Shown: piece after piece, positions 5,991-13,972 of the stretch | Layout: the number at the start of each line of letters is the position of its first letter | Numbering within the stretch: position 1 is the first letter of the stretch | Origin: Sulfurimonas sp. | Lineage (GTDB): Bacteria; Campylobacterota; Campylobacteria; Campylobacterales; Sulfurimonadaceae | NCBI GenBank assembly: GCA_022712845.1 | Contig: JAFLJV010000180.1 | Span: forward strand, 1 to 18,610 | Reading direction: 5' to 3' | DNA length: 18,610 nucleotides | Notes under the pieces: generated by a model | Told to the model about the DNA's origin: nothing | The model's input: only the letters and a program-made list of their open reading frames with translations | The model's database searches: none | Position numbers and translations under genes: made by a program

Positions 5991-7574
5991 ATGAAAAAAT
6001 ATGAACCACAAGATATAGCTGGAAAATTAGCCTCTGGATTTTTAAGAAGTCCATTAACTATAGTTCTTGGTGTATTTATACTTTTAATCGGGTACTTATC
6101 TCTTGTAATTATGCCAAGAGAGGAAAACCCTCAAATGATAGTAAGTGGCTCTAGTGTTATTGTAGCTCTTCCTGGAGCAAGTGCAAAAGAAGTACAAAAG
6201 GTTATAGTTAGACCACTAGAGAGAAAACTAAAAGAGGTTAAGGGTGTTGAGCATATATCTGGTATAGCAATGGATAATGTAGGAATAGTTAATGTCTCTT
6301 TTTTTATTGGTGAAAAAAAAGAGGATTCAAACTTAAAAGTGTATGACAAAATCATGCAAAATTCAGATATTTTTCCAATTGGTGCTATGAACCCTCTCAT
6401 AAAACCTCTTGATATAGATGTTGATATTCCCATTATGTCTATAGCATTTTACTCAAAAAATGAGCAAATGAATAAAACTAAGCTTTATGAAAAAGTAAAA
6501 GATATACAACATCATATAAATGGACTCTCAAATGTTGCAGTTACAGAATTAAAAGGTGGAAGCAAGCATCAGTTTAACATAGAAGTGGATATTAATAAGC
6601 TCTCAGGTTATAACATCTCTATGGGTCAAATTGTTAAAGCTATAGAATCAGTATCATATAATGTTCCATCTATTAAAAATAAGACTAAAGATAACCAAAT
6701 TATAATGATTAGTATAAAAAATGCTATTGAGAGTGCAAAAGATATAAATAATATAATAATTGCTCAGTATTTAGGTTCCCCTATATATTTAAAACAAATT
6801 GCAAAAGTACATGATTCTTATGAGATTCAAAATTTTAAATCAGCTCACATAAGCCAAAGAGATGAAAATGGAAAATTTACACCACTTAAAGAACAAGTTA
6901 CATTAACAGTTTCAAAACTTCAAGGTACAAATGCAGTTATTATTGCTGAGGCTGTTAAGGATGAACTTAAAAAATATAAAGAGGTTTTAAATAAAAATGG
7001 AATTGGCTATACAATCACTAGAAATGATGGTCAAAGAGCAAATGAAGCGGTTAATGAACTCGTATATCATCTTGCATTATCAATTGTAATCATTGCTATT
7101 TTACTTATTATTGTTTTAGGTTGGAGAGAGTCACTTATAGTTACTTTTACAGTTCCTGCAATTTTAGCTATTACACTTTTTATTGCTTATTTAACAGACC
7201 AAACAATTAACCGTATCACTCTGTTTGCTTTTTTACTCTCACTTGGTCTTTTAGTTGATGCGGCAATAATTGTTATTGAAAACATACATAGACACTATCA
7301 TTCAGAAGAGTCTATTGGTAAAAGTGCTGATGAAATTATAATAAAAGCTACTGATGAGATAGGACCACCTACAAACATAGCAACACTAGCTATTATAATG
7401 ACAATGATACCTATGGCATTTGTTGGTCAGATGATGGGTCAATTTATGAAACCAATTCCAGCAAATGTTCCTGTTGCACTAATTGCCTCACTTTTTGTTG
7501 CTTATATCTTTACACCTTATTTAGCAGTTAGAATGCTAAAAAAACCAGATTTAAGCTCCAAGGAGAAACATTAA
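5991..7574 (+). CDS. RND efflux permease, N-terminal half (TM1-TM6)
   Basis: This 527-aa protein equals the first repeat of an RND pump. TM1 is at about 21-41 and is followed by a large periplasmic domain (about 42-355) with the family blocks LPGASAKEVQKVIVRPLE and VKGVEHISG. TM2 is at about 361-378 (then GWRES), TM3 at 382-401, TM4 at 409-431, TM5 at 462-482 and TM6 at 492-516. It then stops (MLKKPDLSSKEKH). TM4 reads GLLVDAAIIVIEN: D423 aligns with AcrB D407, while the position of D408 is alanine, as in CusA-like pumps. TRNDGQRANEAVNEL before TM2 and ENIHRHYH after TM4 match a subfamily of full-length RND permeases of about 1,050-1,100 aa. The second repeat is in the next gene, joined by a one-base TAATG overlap. 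Alone, this half lacks the TM10 relay residue and half of the porter domain, so it should be inactive without its partner. Confidence 0.92.
   Translation: MKKYEPQDIAGKLASGFLRSPLTIVLGVFILLIGYLSLVIMPREENPQMIVSGSSVIVALPGASAKEVQKVIVRPLERKLKEVKGVEHISGIAMDNVGIVNVSFFIGEKKEDSNLKVYDKIMQNSDIFPIGAMNPLIKPLDIDVDIPIMSIAFYSKNEQMNKTKLYEKVKDIQHHINGLSNVAVTELKGGSKHQFNIEVDINKLSGYNISMGQIVKAIESVSYNVPSIKNKTKDNQIIMISIKNAIESAKDINNIIIAQYLGSPIYLKQIAKVHDSYEIQNFKSAHISQRDENGKFTPLKEQVTLTVSKLQGTNAVIIAEAVKDELKKYKEVLNKNGIGYTITRNDGQRANEAVNELVYHLALSIVIIAILLIIVLGWRESLIVTFTVPAILAITLFIAYLTDQTINRITLFAFLLSLGLLVDAAIIVIENIHRHYHSEESIGKSADEIIIKATDEIGPPTNIATLAIIMTMIPMAFVGQMMGQFMKPIPANVPVALIASLFVAYIFTPYLAVRMLKKPDLSSKEKH
7560..7565 (+). 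promoter_or_regulatory. Shine-Dalgarno for the C-terminal RND half, inside the first half-gene
   Basis: AAGGAG is placed 8 nt before the ATG at 7574, in the last codons of the N-terminal half-gene. A perfect site at the right distance shows that the second half is initiated on its own. It argues against the split being a sequencing error or a recent nonsense mutation. Confidence 0.8.
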
Positions 7575-9292
7575 TGTTTAAAAAATTTCAAAACAAGCCA
7601 TGGCGGTTGCTTCGCAATGTTTCTTTAGAAAATATTATTTTAAATATCATACAAAGTGGAGCTAAAAGAAATTTAATCCTTATAACAACACTTATAGCTT
7701 TTATACTCTCAATTTTAATGATAGCTCCTAGTAAAATGGTTCTTGCAAAAATGCTTCCTGGAAAAAATAGTGATACTTTTACAATTTATACAACACTAAC
7801 AGAAGGAAGTTCAATACAACAAACTAAAAAAGTCACTAACTGTGTTTTAAGTTTAATACAAAAAGAAAAAGATGTAACTGACCTAGAAGTTTTTTTAGGT
7901 ATGGGTTCACCACTAGATTTTGCTGGTTTGGTAAAAGGTTCACACTTTAAAAATAGTGAAAATGTTGCAGAAATTGTTATTAATTTATCAGAGAAACATC
8001 ATAGAAGTGAGCCATCTTATCTTATGGTACAAAGAGTAAGACCTATCATTCAAAAAAATTGTACCTCTATCTATAAAAATACAACTATAACATTTGTAGA
8101 ACCACCAGCTGGTCCTCCTGTTTTAGCAGCAATAGTTGCTGAAATATATGGAAGTGATGCTAATGGCATAAGAGAATTATCCACTAAAATTGCTGATATT
8201 TTTAGAGCAACTAATGGTTTAGTTGATATAGAAATTATGCAAGATGAAATCTATGACACATTTGAATTAAGAGTTTTAAGTACAAAAATTGTTAAATCAG
8301 GGGTAGACATAAAACAACTAAATGATATTCTTTATTTAGCTTTTGAAGGGATGCAAATAACTGTTAAAAATTCAGATATTATTAACGAACAGATACCAAT
8401 ATATCTATCCTTAAGTAAAGAGTCAAAAAGGTTTTCATCAAAAAATATAAAATCTGTTAAAGCCAAATTATCATCTTTAAAACTTATGAATAAAATAGGT
8501 TTAATGATTCCTATTATTGAACTAGTTGAAATAAACAGTAAAAAATCAAACCCTTTTATTATGAGCAAAAACTTACACCAAATGACTAATGTAATGGCTG
8601 AGACAGATATGGTTTCTCAAGTCTATCCTCTTATTGAAGCTAAAAACACTATTTTAAGTACTCTCACAGATAAATATAATATTGTTGAAAGTGGTCTATT
8701 TAATCTTGAATTAACAGAGAAAAGTAGTGGTAAAATTTATAAATTAAACTGGGATGGTGAGATGAAAGTAACACTAGATACTTTTGTGGAACTTGGTGCT
8801 GCATTTATAGCAGCTCTAATTTTAATTTTTTTACTTATGGTAATTTATTATAAAAGTTATACAATCAGTAGTATTATTCTACTAGATTCTTTTCTCTCAA
8901 TTATTGGTGTAATTGTTGGACACTATATAATGGATATATTTACAGCAGATACATTTTTCCTAACAGCTACTTCATTGATAGGCTTTATAGCACTCATAGG
9001 GATAAGCTCAAGAAATTCTCTTCTTTTAATAGATTTTACTAAATCCCTAATGAAAGATAAACAAATGCCTAAAGTTGAAGCAATTTCATTTGCTACTGTT
9101 ACTCGTGCAAAACCAATATTTTTAACTGCTACAGCCATTATTCTAGCTTCTACACTTTTAGCTGGTGATGCTGTATTTGGAGGTTTAGGAGTTGCCCTTA
9201 TATTTGGAACAATTGCCGCAGTAATTGGATCACTAATAGTTGTGCCTATCCTTTTATATAATGCAGATTTAAAAAGACATTTTTCTTTATAA
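7574..9292 (+). CDS. RND efflux permease, C-terminal half (TM7-TM12)
   Basis: This 572-aa protein equals the second RND repeat. An amphipathic cytoplasmic lead (about 1-31) is followed by TM7 (32-52). The periplasmic domain (about 53-400) includes AKMLPGKNSDTFTIY, then FVEPPAGPPVLAAIVAEIYG (174-193) and WDGEMKVT (393-400). TM8 lies at about 406-426, TM9 at 430-454, TM10 at 464-487, TM11 at 514-530 and TM12 at 537-561. TM10 reads IGISSRNSLLLIDF; R480 aligns with AcrB K940, a swap seen in many RND families. The TM11 threonine (FLTATAII) is kept. It completes the 12-helix fold of the preceding half; together they total 1,099 residues, close to a normal full-length pump. Compared with relatives I recall, the TM9 region (SSIILLDSFLSIIG) lacks the usual I-P-L. 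A hairpin follows the stop. Confidence 0.92.
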   Translation: MFKKFQNKPWRLLRNVSLENIILNIIQSGAKRNLILITTLIAFILSILMIAPSKMVLAKMLPGKNSDTFTIYTTLTEGSSIQQTKKVTNCVLSLIQKEKDVTDLEVFLGMGSPLDFAGLVKGSHFKNSENVAEIVINLSEKHHRSEPSYLMVQRVRPIIQKNCTSIYKNTTITFVEPPAGPPVLAAIVAEIYGSDANGIRELSTKIADIFRATNGLVDIEIMQDEIYDTFELRVLSTKIVKSGVDIKQLNDILYLAFEGMQITVKNSDIINEQIPIYLSLSKESKRFSSKNIKSVKAKLSSLKLMNKIGLMIPIIELVEINSKKSNPFIMSKNLHQMTNVMAETDMVSQVYPLIEAKNTILSTLTDKYNIVESGLFNLELTEKSSGKIYKLNWDGEMKVTLDTFVELGAAFIAALILIFLLMVIYYKSYTISSIILLDSFLSIIGVIVGHYIMDIFTADTFFLTATSLIGFIALIGISSRNSLLLIDFTKSLMKDKQMPKVEAISFATVTRAKPIFLTATAIILASTLLAGDAVFGGLGVALIFGTIAAVIGSLIVVPILLYNADLKRHFSL

Positions 9293-9319
9293 AGCGATAT
9301 CTATAAAAGATTCGCTTTA
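9290..9319. terminator. Hairpin after the efflux operon, between convergent genes
   Basis: An 8-bp stem, TAAAGCGA (9290-9297) with TCGCTTTA (9312-9319), continues after a single bulged T with a 4-bp stem, ATCT/AGAT, around a 5-nt loop. It starts at the RND stop codon and lies before the end of the oppositely oriented peptidase gene, so it could terminate from both sides. The following U-tract is weak (AATATTTGATT). Confidence 0.5.
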
Positions 9320-9352
9320 AATATTTGATTATATTTCTATAATATATTCAAA

Positions 9353-9946
9353 TCACAAATTAATACAAAAATGTTCATAGTTTTCTGCACTTTTACGTGC
9401 CTTTTTAGGCTCTTTTTTTGCAAGTTTTTTAGCTGCAGTACTACCATAAACTTTTTTACCGTCAAGTTTTTGATCAAGAAACCATTCATGTAACAGTTCA
9501 TGAATAATTATAGAACCTCTTTCTTTATCTTCTTTTTTAATCCATCTTGGATAAACTTGAAATCTATTTGGCGAAAGAAAACTTCCTCCATTCATTGCAT
9601 TATAAGTGCCATTAGCTGTTTTAATTTTTATAGTAAGAACTTTATTTGTTACTTTGTTACAAACATCTTCCATTCTTCTACCAACATCTTTAACATGATT
9701 TTTTTTACTTACTTTACCAAACCATAAAACAAGAGTAGCATTATTGTTCCAAGATGAAACCCACTTACTTTTATCTTTATTTAAAATACTAGAGATACAT
9801 CTATCACCTATTTTTGCCATTTTTTCAGCTTCTTCAATTGCAATAACAATTCTTTTTTCTATCTTATTTTTTGTATATCCAGAATCATTTATAATCTCAT
9901 CTATCTTCGATTGTTTTTTAGGCCACTTTATCTTTGGTGTTTTCAT
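9353..9946 (-). CDS. Aspzincin-like (M35 / lysine-specific metalloendopeptidase type) zinc peptidase
   Basis: This is a 197-aa protein. The zinc site is SIIIHELLHEWF: H149 and H153 as ligands, E150 as general base. D162, nine residues after H153, is the likely third ligand; this spacing matches what I recall for fungal M35 enzymes. VYGSTAAKKLAKKEPKKARKSAENYEHF (split at 166-193) fits the family pattern 'YG...la..nP..A..NAdnYeyF'. LVLWFGKVSKK (72-82) fits the conserved 'WFG' region. No signal peptide or membrane segment is seen and the protein is very lysine-rich, so it is cytoplasmic or exported by a specialised route. In bacteria such domains occur in secreted proteases and in toxin/effector proteins; here there is no VgrG, PAAR, Rhs or immunity gene beside it. 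The gene stands alone with its own AAGGA site (9953-9957). Its role is unknown. Confidence 0.75.
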   Translation of the reverse strand: MKTPKIKWPKKQSKIDEIINDSGYTKNKIEKRIVIAIEEAEKMAKIGDRCISSILNKDKSKWVSSWNNNATLVLWFGKVSKKNHVKDVGRRMEDVCNKVTNKVLTIKIKTANGTYNAMNGGSFLSPNRFQVYPRWIKKEDKERGSIIIHELLHEWFLDQKLDGKKVYGSTAAKKLAKKEPKKARKSAENYEHFCINL

Positions 9947-9999
9947 ATAATTTCCTTAAAATTTAAATATGAATTCAATAGATTATCATATTTATAAAT

Positions 10000-10005
10000 A
10001 TTATA
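10000..10005 (-). promoter_or_regulatory. Possible -10 element of the M35-like peptidase gene
   Basis: On the minus strand TATAAT lies about 54 bases upstream of the ATG at 9946, giving a leader of about 47 nt. It abuts a perfect 14-bp A/T palindrome, ATATTTATAAATAT (9988-10001), which would cover the start site. The region is extremely A/T-rich, so chance matches are likely. Confidence 0.35.
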
Positions 10006-10094
10006 CATTGTTTTGTTTTAATATTTATAAAATAATTAATTATTTTTTTGTAGTTTATAGAGTATAGATTAAGAAGATTTATTATTTATAAGAA

Positions 10095-10122
10095 TTATAA
10101 ACCCTTAAAAAAGGGTTTATAA
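10095..10122 (-). terminator. Terminator of the rpsA-serA transcript
   Basis: A perfect 12-bp stem, TTATAAACCCTT (10095-10106) with AAGGGTTTATAA (10111-10122), encloses a 4-nt loop. It begins 5 nt after the serA stop codon. On the minus strand it is followed by TTCTTATAAATAAT, a modest U-rich tail. The GGG/CCC core stands out in this A/T-rich sequence. Confidence 0.8.
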
Positions 10123-10127
10123 CATAA

Positions 10128-11717
10128 TTAGATTCTTGCGTACTTTACACTTAAACAAGCATCAAGACTTGATAATTCAGCTAAAGCAACTTCACTAACA
10201 ACATCATCAACTAAAATTACTGCTAATGCTTCTGATTGTTCGTTTCTTGCAAGTGAAAAATCTGCAATATTAATATTATGACTAGCTAATGTTGAACCCA
10301 TACTGCCAATAACACCTGGAACATCACTATTTTGAACAAGAATCATATCACCTTTAAGAGCAACTTCAATATCAAAATTATCAATAGCTACAATTCTTTG
10401 TACATTATCATCAAAGATTGTTGCACTAATAGTTGTTGTCCCCTCTGAAGTAGTCAACTTTATAGTTATTAAGTTTTTGAAAACTGATGAATCACAAAGA
10501 GCTTCTGATTCTATTTTAATACCTTTTTCTTTTGCTACAAAATCTGCATTAACATAGTTGATAGTATCGCCACTATTTTGACTCATTGCTCCAACTGCTA
10601 CAAAAGTAGAAAGAGATTCTACATATTTAGATATCTCACCATGACCACTAACTTTAATAGCTATGATTTGGGATTTATTCATTTGAGACTCTAAGAAACC
10701 AATCTTTTGTCCCATCTCTAAAAATGGCTTAACAAATGATGGGATACTACTCTCATCAATTGGTAAATTCATTGCATGTGGATACGAAATTCCCTTTGCT
10801 GCTGAGATAGCATTTGTGGCTGCTTGAGTACCAATATTGTATTGAGATTCAAATGTATTTGCACCTAAGTGAGGAGATACTGTTACATTATCAAGATCAA
10901 GAAGTGGATGGTCTGTTGCTGGTTCTTTATTAAATACATCTATACCAGCAAAACGAATTTTACCTGATTTAAGATTATTATAAAGTGCTTCTTCGTTATA
11001 AAGACCACCTCTAGCACAGTTAATAACAACAACACCATCTTTCATCTTTGCAAACTCAGCTTCATCAACCATGCCAATAGTTTCTTGATTTTTAGGTGTA
11101 TGGATTGTGATAATATCACAAGCTAAAATATCTTCAAAATTTTTAGTATATGTCATATCTAAATCAGTAACTTTTGATGGGTTAATATATGGATCATATG
11201 CAATTATATCCATTTCAAAAGCTAATGCACGTTTTGCTACACGAGAACCAATATTACCAAAACCTATAACACCAAGTTTTTTGCCTTTCATCTCATGTCC
11301 ATACCATTTCTCACGCTTCCAAATTCTTTGATTTTTAAGATGATCATGTGAATATGGAAACATTCTCATACATGAAAGCATATGAGTCATTGTAAGCTCA
11401 ACTGCTGCAATAGTATTTGCAGTAGGAACATTCAATACAATAATTCCCTCTTTTGAACAATTAGGGATATCAACATTATCAACACCAACTCCAGCACGAA
11501 CAATAGCTTTCATATTTTTTGCATTTGCAATAAAATTCTCATCAATATCTGTTGAACTTCTTGTTATTGCTACATCAGCAGTTGGAATAATTTTTTCTAC
11601 TAATTCAGTTTTATCAATATCTGCTGCCATTATGAAATTTATATTTTTATCATCTTCAAGCATCTTTAAACCAGCTTCATGAATATGATCACAAACTACT
11701 ACTGTATATTTTTGCAT
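10128..11717 (-). CDS. serA: D-3-phosphoglycerate dehydrogenase
   Basis: SerA oxidises 3-phosphoglycerate to 3-phosphohydroxypyruvate with NAD, the first step of serine synthesis. The protein is 529 aa, the long form. The substrate domain includes RAGVGVDNVDI (74-84). The NAD fold has GVIGFGNIGSRVAKRA (149-164) and D175 in IIAYDPY. The catalytic residues are R236 (NCARGG), E265 (FNKEP) and H283 (SPHLGANTFESQ). An intervening allosteric domain follows (about 325-450). The C-terminal ACT domain, MILVQNSDVPGVIGSMGSTL (458-477), carries the DxPGVIG serine-site type of motif, so feedback control by serine is plausible. The ATG overlaps the stop of the upstream gene by one base (TAATG), with AGAGGA 6 nt before the start. 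A strong hairpin follows the stop. Confidence 0.97.
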   Translation of the reverse strand: MQKYTVVVCDHIHEAGLKMLEDDKNINFIMAADIDKTELVEKIIPTADVAITRSSTDIDENFIANAKNMKAIVRAGVGVDNVDIPNCSKEGIIVLNVPTANTIAAVELTMTHMLSCMRMFPYSHDHLKNQRIWKREKWYGHEMKGKKLGVIGFGNIGSRVAKRALAFEMDIIAYDPYINPSKVTDLDMTYTKNFEDILACDIITIHTPKNQETIGMVDEAEFAKMKDGVVVINCARGGLYNEEALYNNLKSGKIRFAGIDVFNKEPATDHPLLDLDNVTVSPHLGANTFESQYNIGTQAATNAISAAKGISYPHAMNLPIDESSIPSFVKPFLEMGQKIGFLESQMNKSQIIAIKVSGHGEISKYVESLSTFVAVGAMSQNSGDTINYVNADFVAKEKGIKIESEALCDSSVFKNLITIKLTTSEGTTTISATIFDDNVQRIVAIDNFDIEVALKGDMILVQNSDVPGVIGSMGSTLASHNINIADFSLARNEQSEALAVILVDDVVSEVALAELSSLDACLSVKYARI

Positions 11718-12199
11718 TATTTATCCTCTTTGTATAGCTCAACTTTTGTTGAAATTTGATAATTTTTTAATACTTTTACAAGAGCTTTTAATTTATTTAT
11801 TTCTTTTGAAAAAATTAATAACTCTACACCTTTTTCATCTTTTTTAAGATAGTACTTTAATTTATGTTGATTTAACTCCTCTTTTAAACAAAAGAGTTGG
11901 TATGGATCTAAAACAGATGCAGAGAGTTTATATATTGTATTATCAATTATAATTTTCTCATTTAAATCAATTTTTACTAAAACTTCATTTACTGGATAAA
12001 AATATCCTGATTTTTCTATTTTAGAAAAATTATCTAACCAAATTTTTTTTTGTTTTTGTGCAACCACTTTACTTTTATATTCTAGTGGGGTAACGGTAAT
12101 AGGCGTTTCATTTGAATTAATTGAAATAAGAAAAAAGATAATAAAAATCCCAACCCCAACCGCTATGAGTGGAGTTAGCCATTTTAAAATCTTTTGCAT
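11717..12199 (-). CDS. Membrane-anchored protein of unknown function between rpsA and serA
   Basis: This 160-aa protein has a single N-terminal hydrophobic helix (about 8-27, LTPLIAVGVGIFIIFFLISI) and a mainly polar remainder predicted to lie in the periplasm. The rest is lysine-rich with alternating strand and helix blocks (NEVLVKIDLNEKIIIDNTIY at about 88-107, VELLIFSKEINKLKALVKVL at about 125-144). I do not recognise a named domain. The position is telling: C. jejuni has a protein of unknown function at the same place (Cj0892c) between rpsA and serA, so the gene is probably an orthologue. It starts 5 nt after the rpsA stop and overlaps serA by one base, so all three are likely co-transcribed and coupled. 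Confidence 0.82.
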   Translation of the reverse strand: MQKILKWLTPLIAVGVGIFIIFFLISINSNETPITVTPLEYKSKVVAQKQKKIWLDNFSKIEKSGYFYPVNEVLVKIDLNEKIIIDNTIYKLSASVLDPYQLFCLKEELNQHKLKYYLKKDEKGVELLIFSKEINKLKALVKVLKNYQISTKVELYKEDK

Positions 12200-12204
12200 A
12201 GTAT

Positions 12205-13860
12205 CTACTTAAATTTATCTTTAATTAGATCACCTAAAGAGTGAGATTCATCATCATTTATCTCTTCAAGTACTGCTTGGTTTTTTATATACTCTAGTTT
12301 TTTTACAGATAGTCTAATACGATCACGACGAGTATCAATAACAGCAATTGCAGCTTCAATCTCTTGACCAGCTTCTAATTCACTTTTTTCTAATGGAGAT
12401 AAATCTTCATCACGAATAAGTGCATCAACGCCACCCTCTAAAGATATAAATACTCCAAAATCTTTAATATCACGGATAGTTCCAGTGATAGCAGTATTTA
12501 CTTTATGAGTTTTAGAAAATTTATCTATTGGAGATTCTAAAAGAGTTTTTCTATTTAAAGATATTTTTTGATCTTCAGAATTAATTTTAGCAATTTTAAC
12601 TTCAATCTCTTCACCTGATTTTAAAATATCTTTACACTTATCATTTTTCTCCCAAGAGATATCTTGATTATGCAATAGACCTTCAACGCCAGCAATACGA
12701 ACGAATGCACCAAAATCAGTAAGTGAAGTGATTGTACCAGTTACAATATCACCCTCATTGTAATTTTTAATAAATTCATCAAATGGTTTTGGTAAAAGTC
12801 TTTTTAATGATACACGAAGTTTATGAGTTTTAGAATTAATTTCAATAACTTCTACATCAATCTCTTGTTCAACAGCTAAATAATCATTAGGATTTTTAAC
12901 ACTTTTATCCCAAGAAATTTCAGAAATATGTAAGAAACCTTCTATATCATTACCTAGATCAACAAATACACCATAAGCTTCAATATTTGAAACTGTTACA
13001 GTAATTGTATCACCCTCATCAAGCTCACTCTCAACTTCAGCCCAAGGATCTGGTTGAACAGCTTTGATTGATAATGAAAGATGTCTTTTGTCTTTATCAT
13101 AAGAGATAGCTTTAACTGTTACTATATCACCTTCATTATAAAGCTTAGATGGATTAACAGGACCTTTATAACTGATTTCATTATAATGAACTAAACCATC
13201 AACACCACCAACATCTACAAACATACCATAGCTAGTGATTTTTTTAATTACACCCTCTACAATGGTATCTTCTTCCATTAGCTTGTCAATAATTTCTTTT
13301 TTCTTTTTACGCTCTTCATTAAAAAGTTTACGACGAGAAACTACGATTGAGTTTTGTTCTGCATCAATTTTAACAACTTGAGCTTTAATTTTACGACCAA
13401 CTACATCATCAGAATCTTTAAATGCAGCTAATGAGCGAGGCATAAAGAAAGAAACTGCATCAGCTTCTATAACATAACCACCACGATTTTTCTTAGTGAT
13501 AATACCTTCAATAATTGTATCTTCAAAGTCTTCTTTATGAGCATCAATAAATTCAATAGTTTTTTGTTGCTCTAAAACTTTTTTATAAGATATTTTTGGG
13601 CGTTCATTATAGTAACCAGTAACCATTACTTTAATTTTATCACCAATTTTAAACTTTAATTCACCATCTTCACTGATTTCATCAAGATTAATAATACCCT
13701 CTAGCTTATCGCCAACGCCTACTAATGCTCTGTTTTCATCCGCTTGTATCTCAACAATTTCGCCCTCTACAATACGGTTTGATTCTTGTTTTTTCTCACT
13801 TGCAGCAAACATCTCTGCAAAATTTTCTTCTTCCTCAAATGATTCGTTATCGAACGCCAT
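12205..13860 (-). CDS. rpsA: 30S ribosomal protein S1
   Basis: S1 recruits mRNA to the 30S subunit and unwinds structured leaders. The 551-aa protein has six S1/OB repeats, starting near residues 30, 114, 200, 286, 371 and 456. Repeats 3 to 5 carry the clear RNA-binding signature (TSYGMFVDVGGVDGLVHYNE, EAYGVFVDLGN with EGFLHISEISW, TDFGAFVRIAGVEGLLHNQD). Repeats 1 and 2 are divergent, as expected for the ribosome-docking part. Length and repeat number match E. coli S1 (557 aa). The start has AGAGGA about 9 nt upstream. A good -10 lies just before it, and the 112-nt gap from ispH makes rpsA the likely first gene of an rpsA-unknown-serA transcript. Confidence 0.97.
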   Translation of the reverse strand: MAFDNESFEEEENFAEMFAASEKKQESNRIVEGEIVEIQADENRALVGVGDKLEGIINLDEISEDGELKFKIGDKIKVMVTGYYNERPKISYKKVLEQQKTIEFIDAHKEDFEDTIIEGIITKKNRGGYVIEADAVSFFMPRSLAAFKDSDDVVGRKIKAQVVKIDAEQNSIVVSRRKLFNEERKKKKEIIDKLMEEDTIVEGVIKKITSYGMFVDVGGVDGLVHYNEISYKGPVNPSKLYNEGDIVTVKAISYDKDKRHLSLSIKAVQPDPWAEVESELDEGDTITVTVSNIEAYGVFVDLGNDIEGFLHISEISWDKSVKNPNDYLAVEQEIDVEVIEINSKTHKLRVSLKRLLPKPFDEFIKNYNEGDIVTGTITSLTDFGAFVRIAGVEGLLHNQDISWEKNDKCKDILKSGEEIEVKIAKINSEDQKISLNRKTLLESPIDKFSKTHKVNTAITGTIRDIKDFGVFISLEGGVDALIRDEDLSPLEKSELEAGQEIEAAIAVIDTRRDRIRLSVKKLEYIKNQAVLEEINDDESHSLGDLIKDKFK

Positions 13861-13893
13861 TACCTATTCCTCTATTGCATATAAAATTTCGTG

Positions 13894-13899
13894 ATTATA
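13894..13899 (-). promoter_or_regulatory. -10 element of the rpsA promoter
   Basis: TATAAT on the minus strand lies about 33 nt upstream of the rpsA ATG, giving a start near 13887 and a leader of roughly 27 nt. A TTGACT occurs at 13929-13934, but at 29 nt from the -10 it is too far to be the -35 element. A run of T residues just upstream of the -10 is typical of this phylum. Confidence 0.5.
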
Positions 13900-13972
13900 C
13901 CTAAAAATTGATTGTCTTATTATGTTCTAGTCAAATTTTAAGAATTAATAAAGGTAAAGGTAAATATATATG

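Noticed and set aside
6131..6433. Minus-strand frame of 100 aa inside the RND first half (similar ones at 5617-5889, 8332-8568, 8923-9138)
   Set aside because: They are shadows of strongly conserved coding sequence on the plus strand.
7500..7620. The RND split as a frameshift artefact or pseudogene
   Set aside because: The second half has a perfect ribosome binding site and its own ATG, no conserved block is lost at the junction, and both halves are intact.
9500..9950. Two plus-strand frames (75 and 68 aa) opposite the M35-like gene, considered as possible immunity proteins
   Set aside because: Their hydrophobic composition is simply the complement of the lysine-rich coding strand, and neither has family features.
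13929..13934. TTGACT as the -35 box of the rpsA promoter
   Set aside because: The 29-nt distance to the TATAAT at 13894-13899 is far beyond the usual 16-18 nt.
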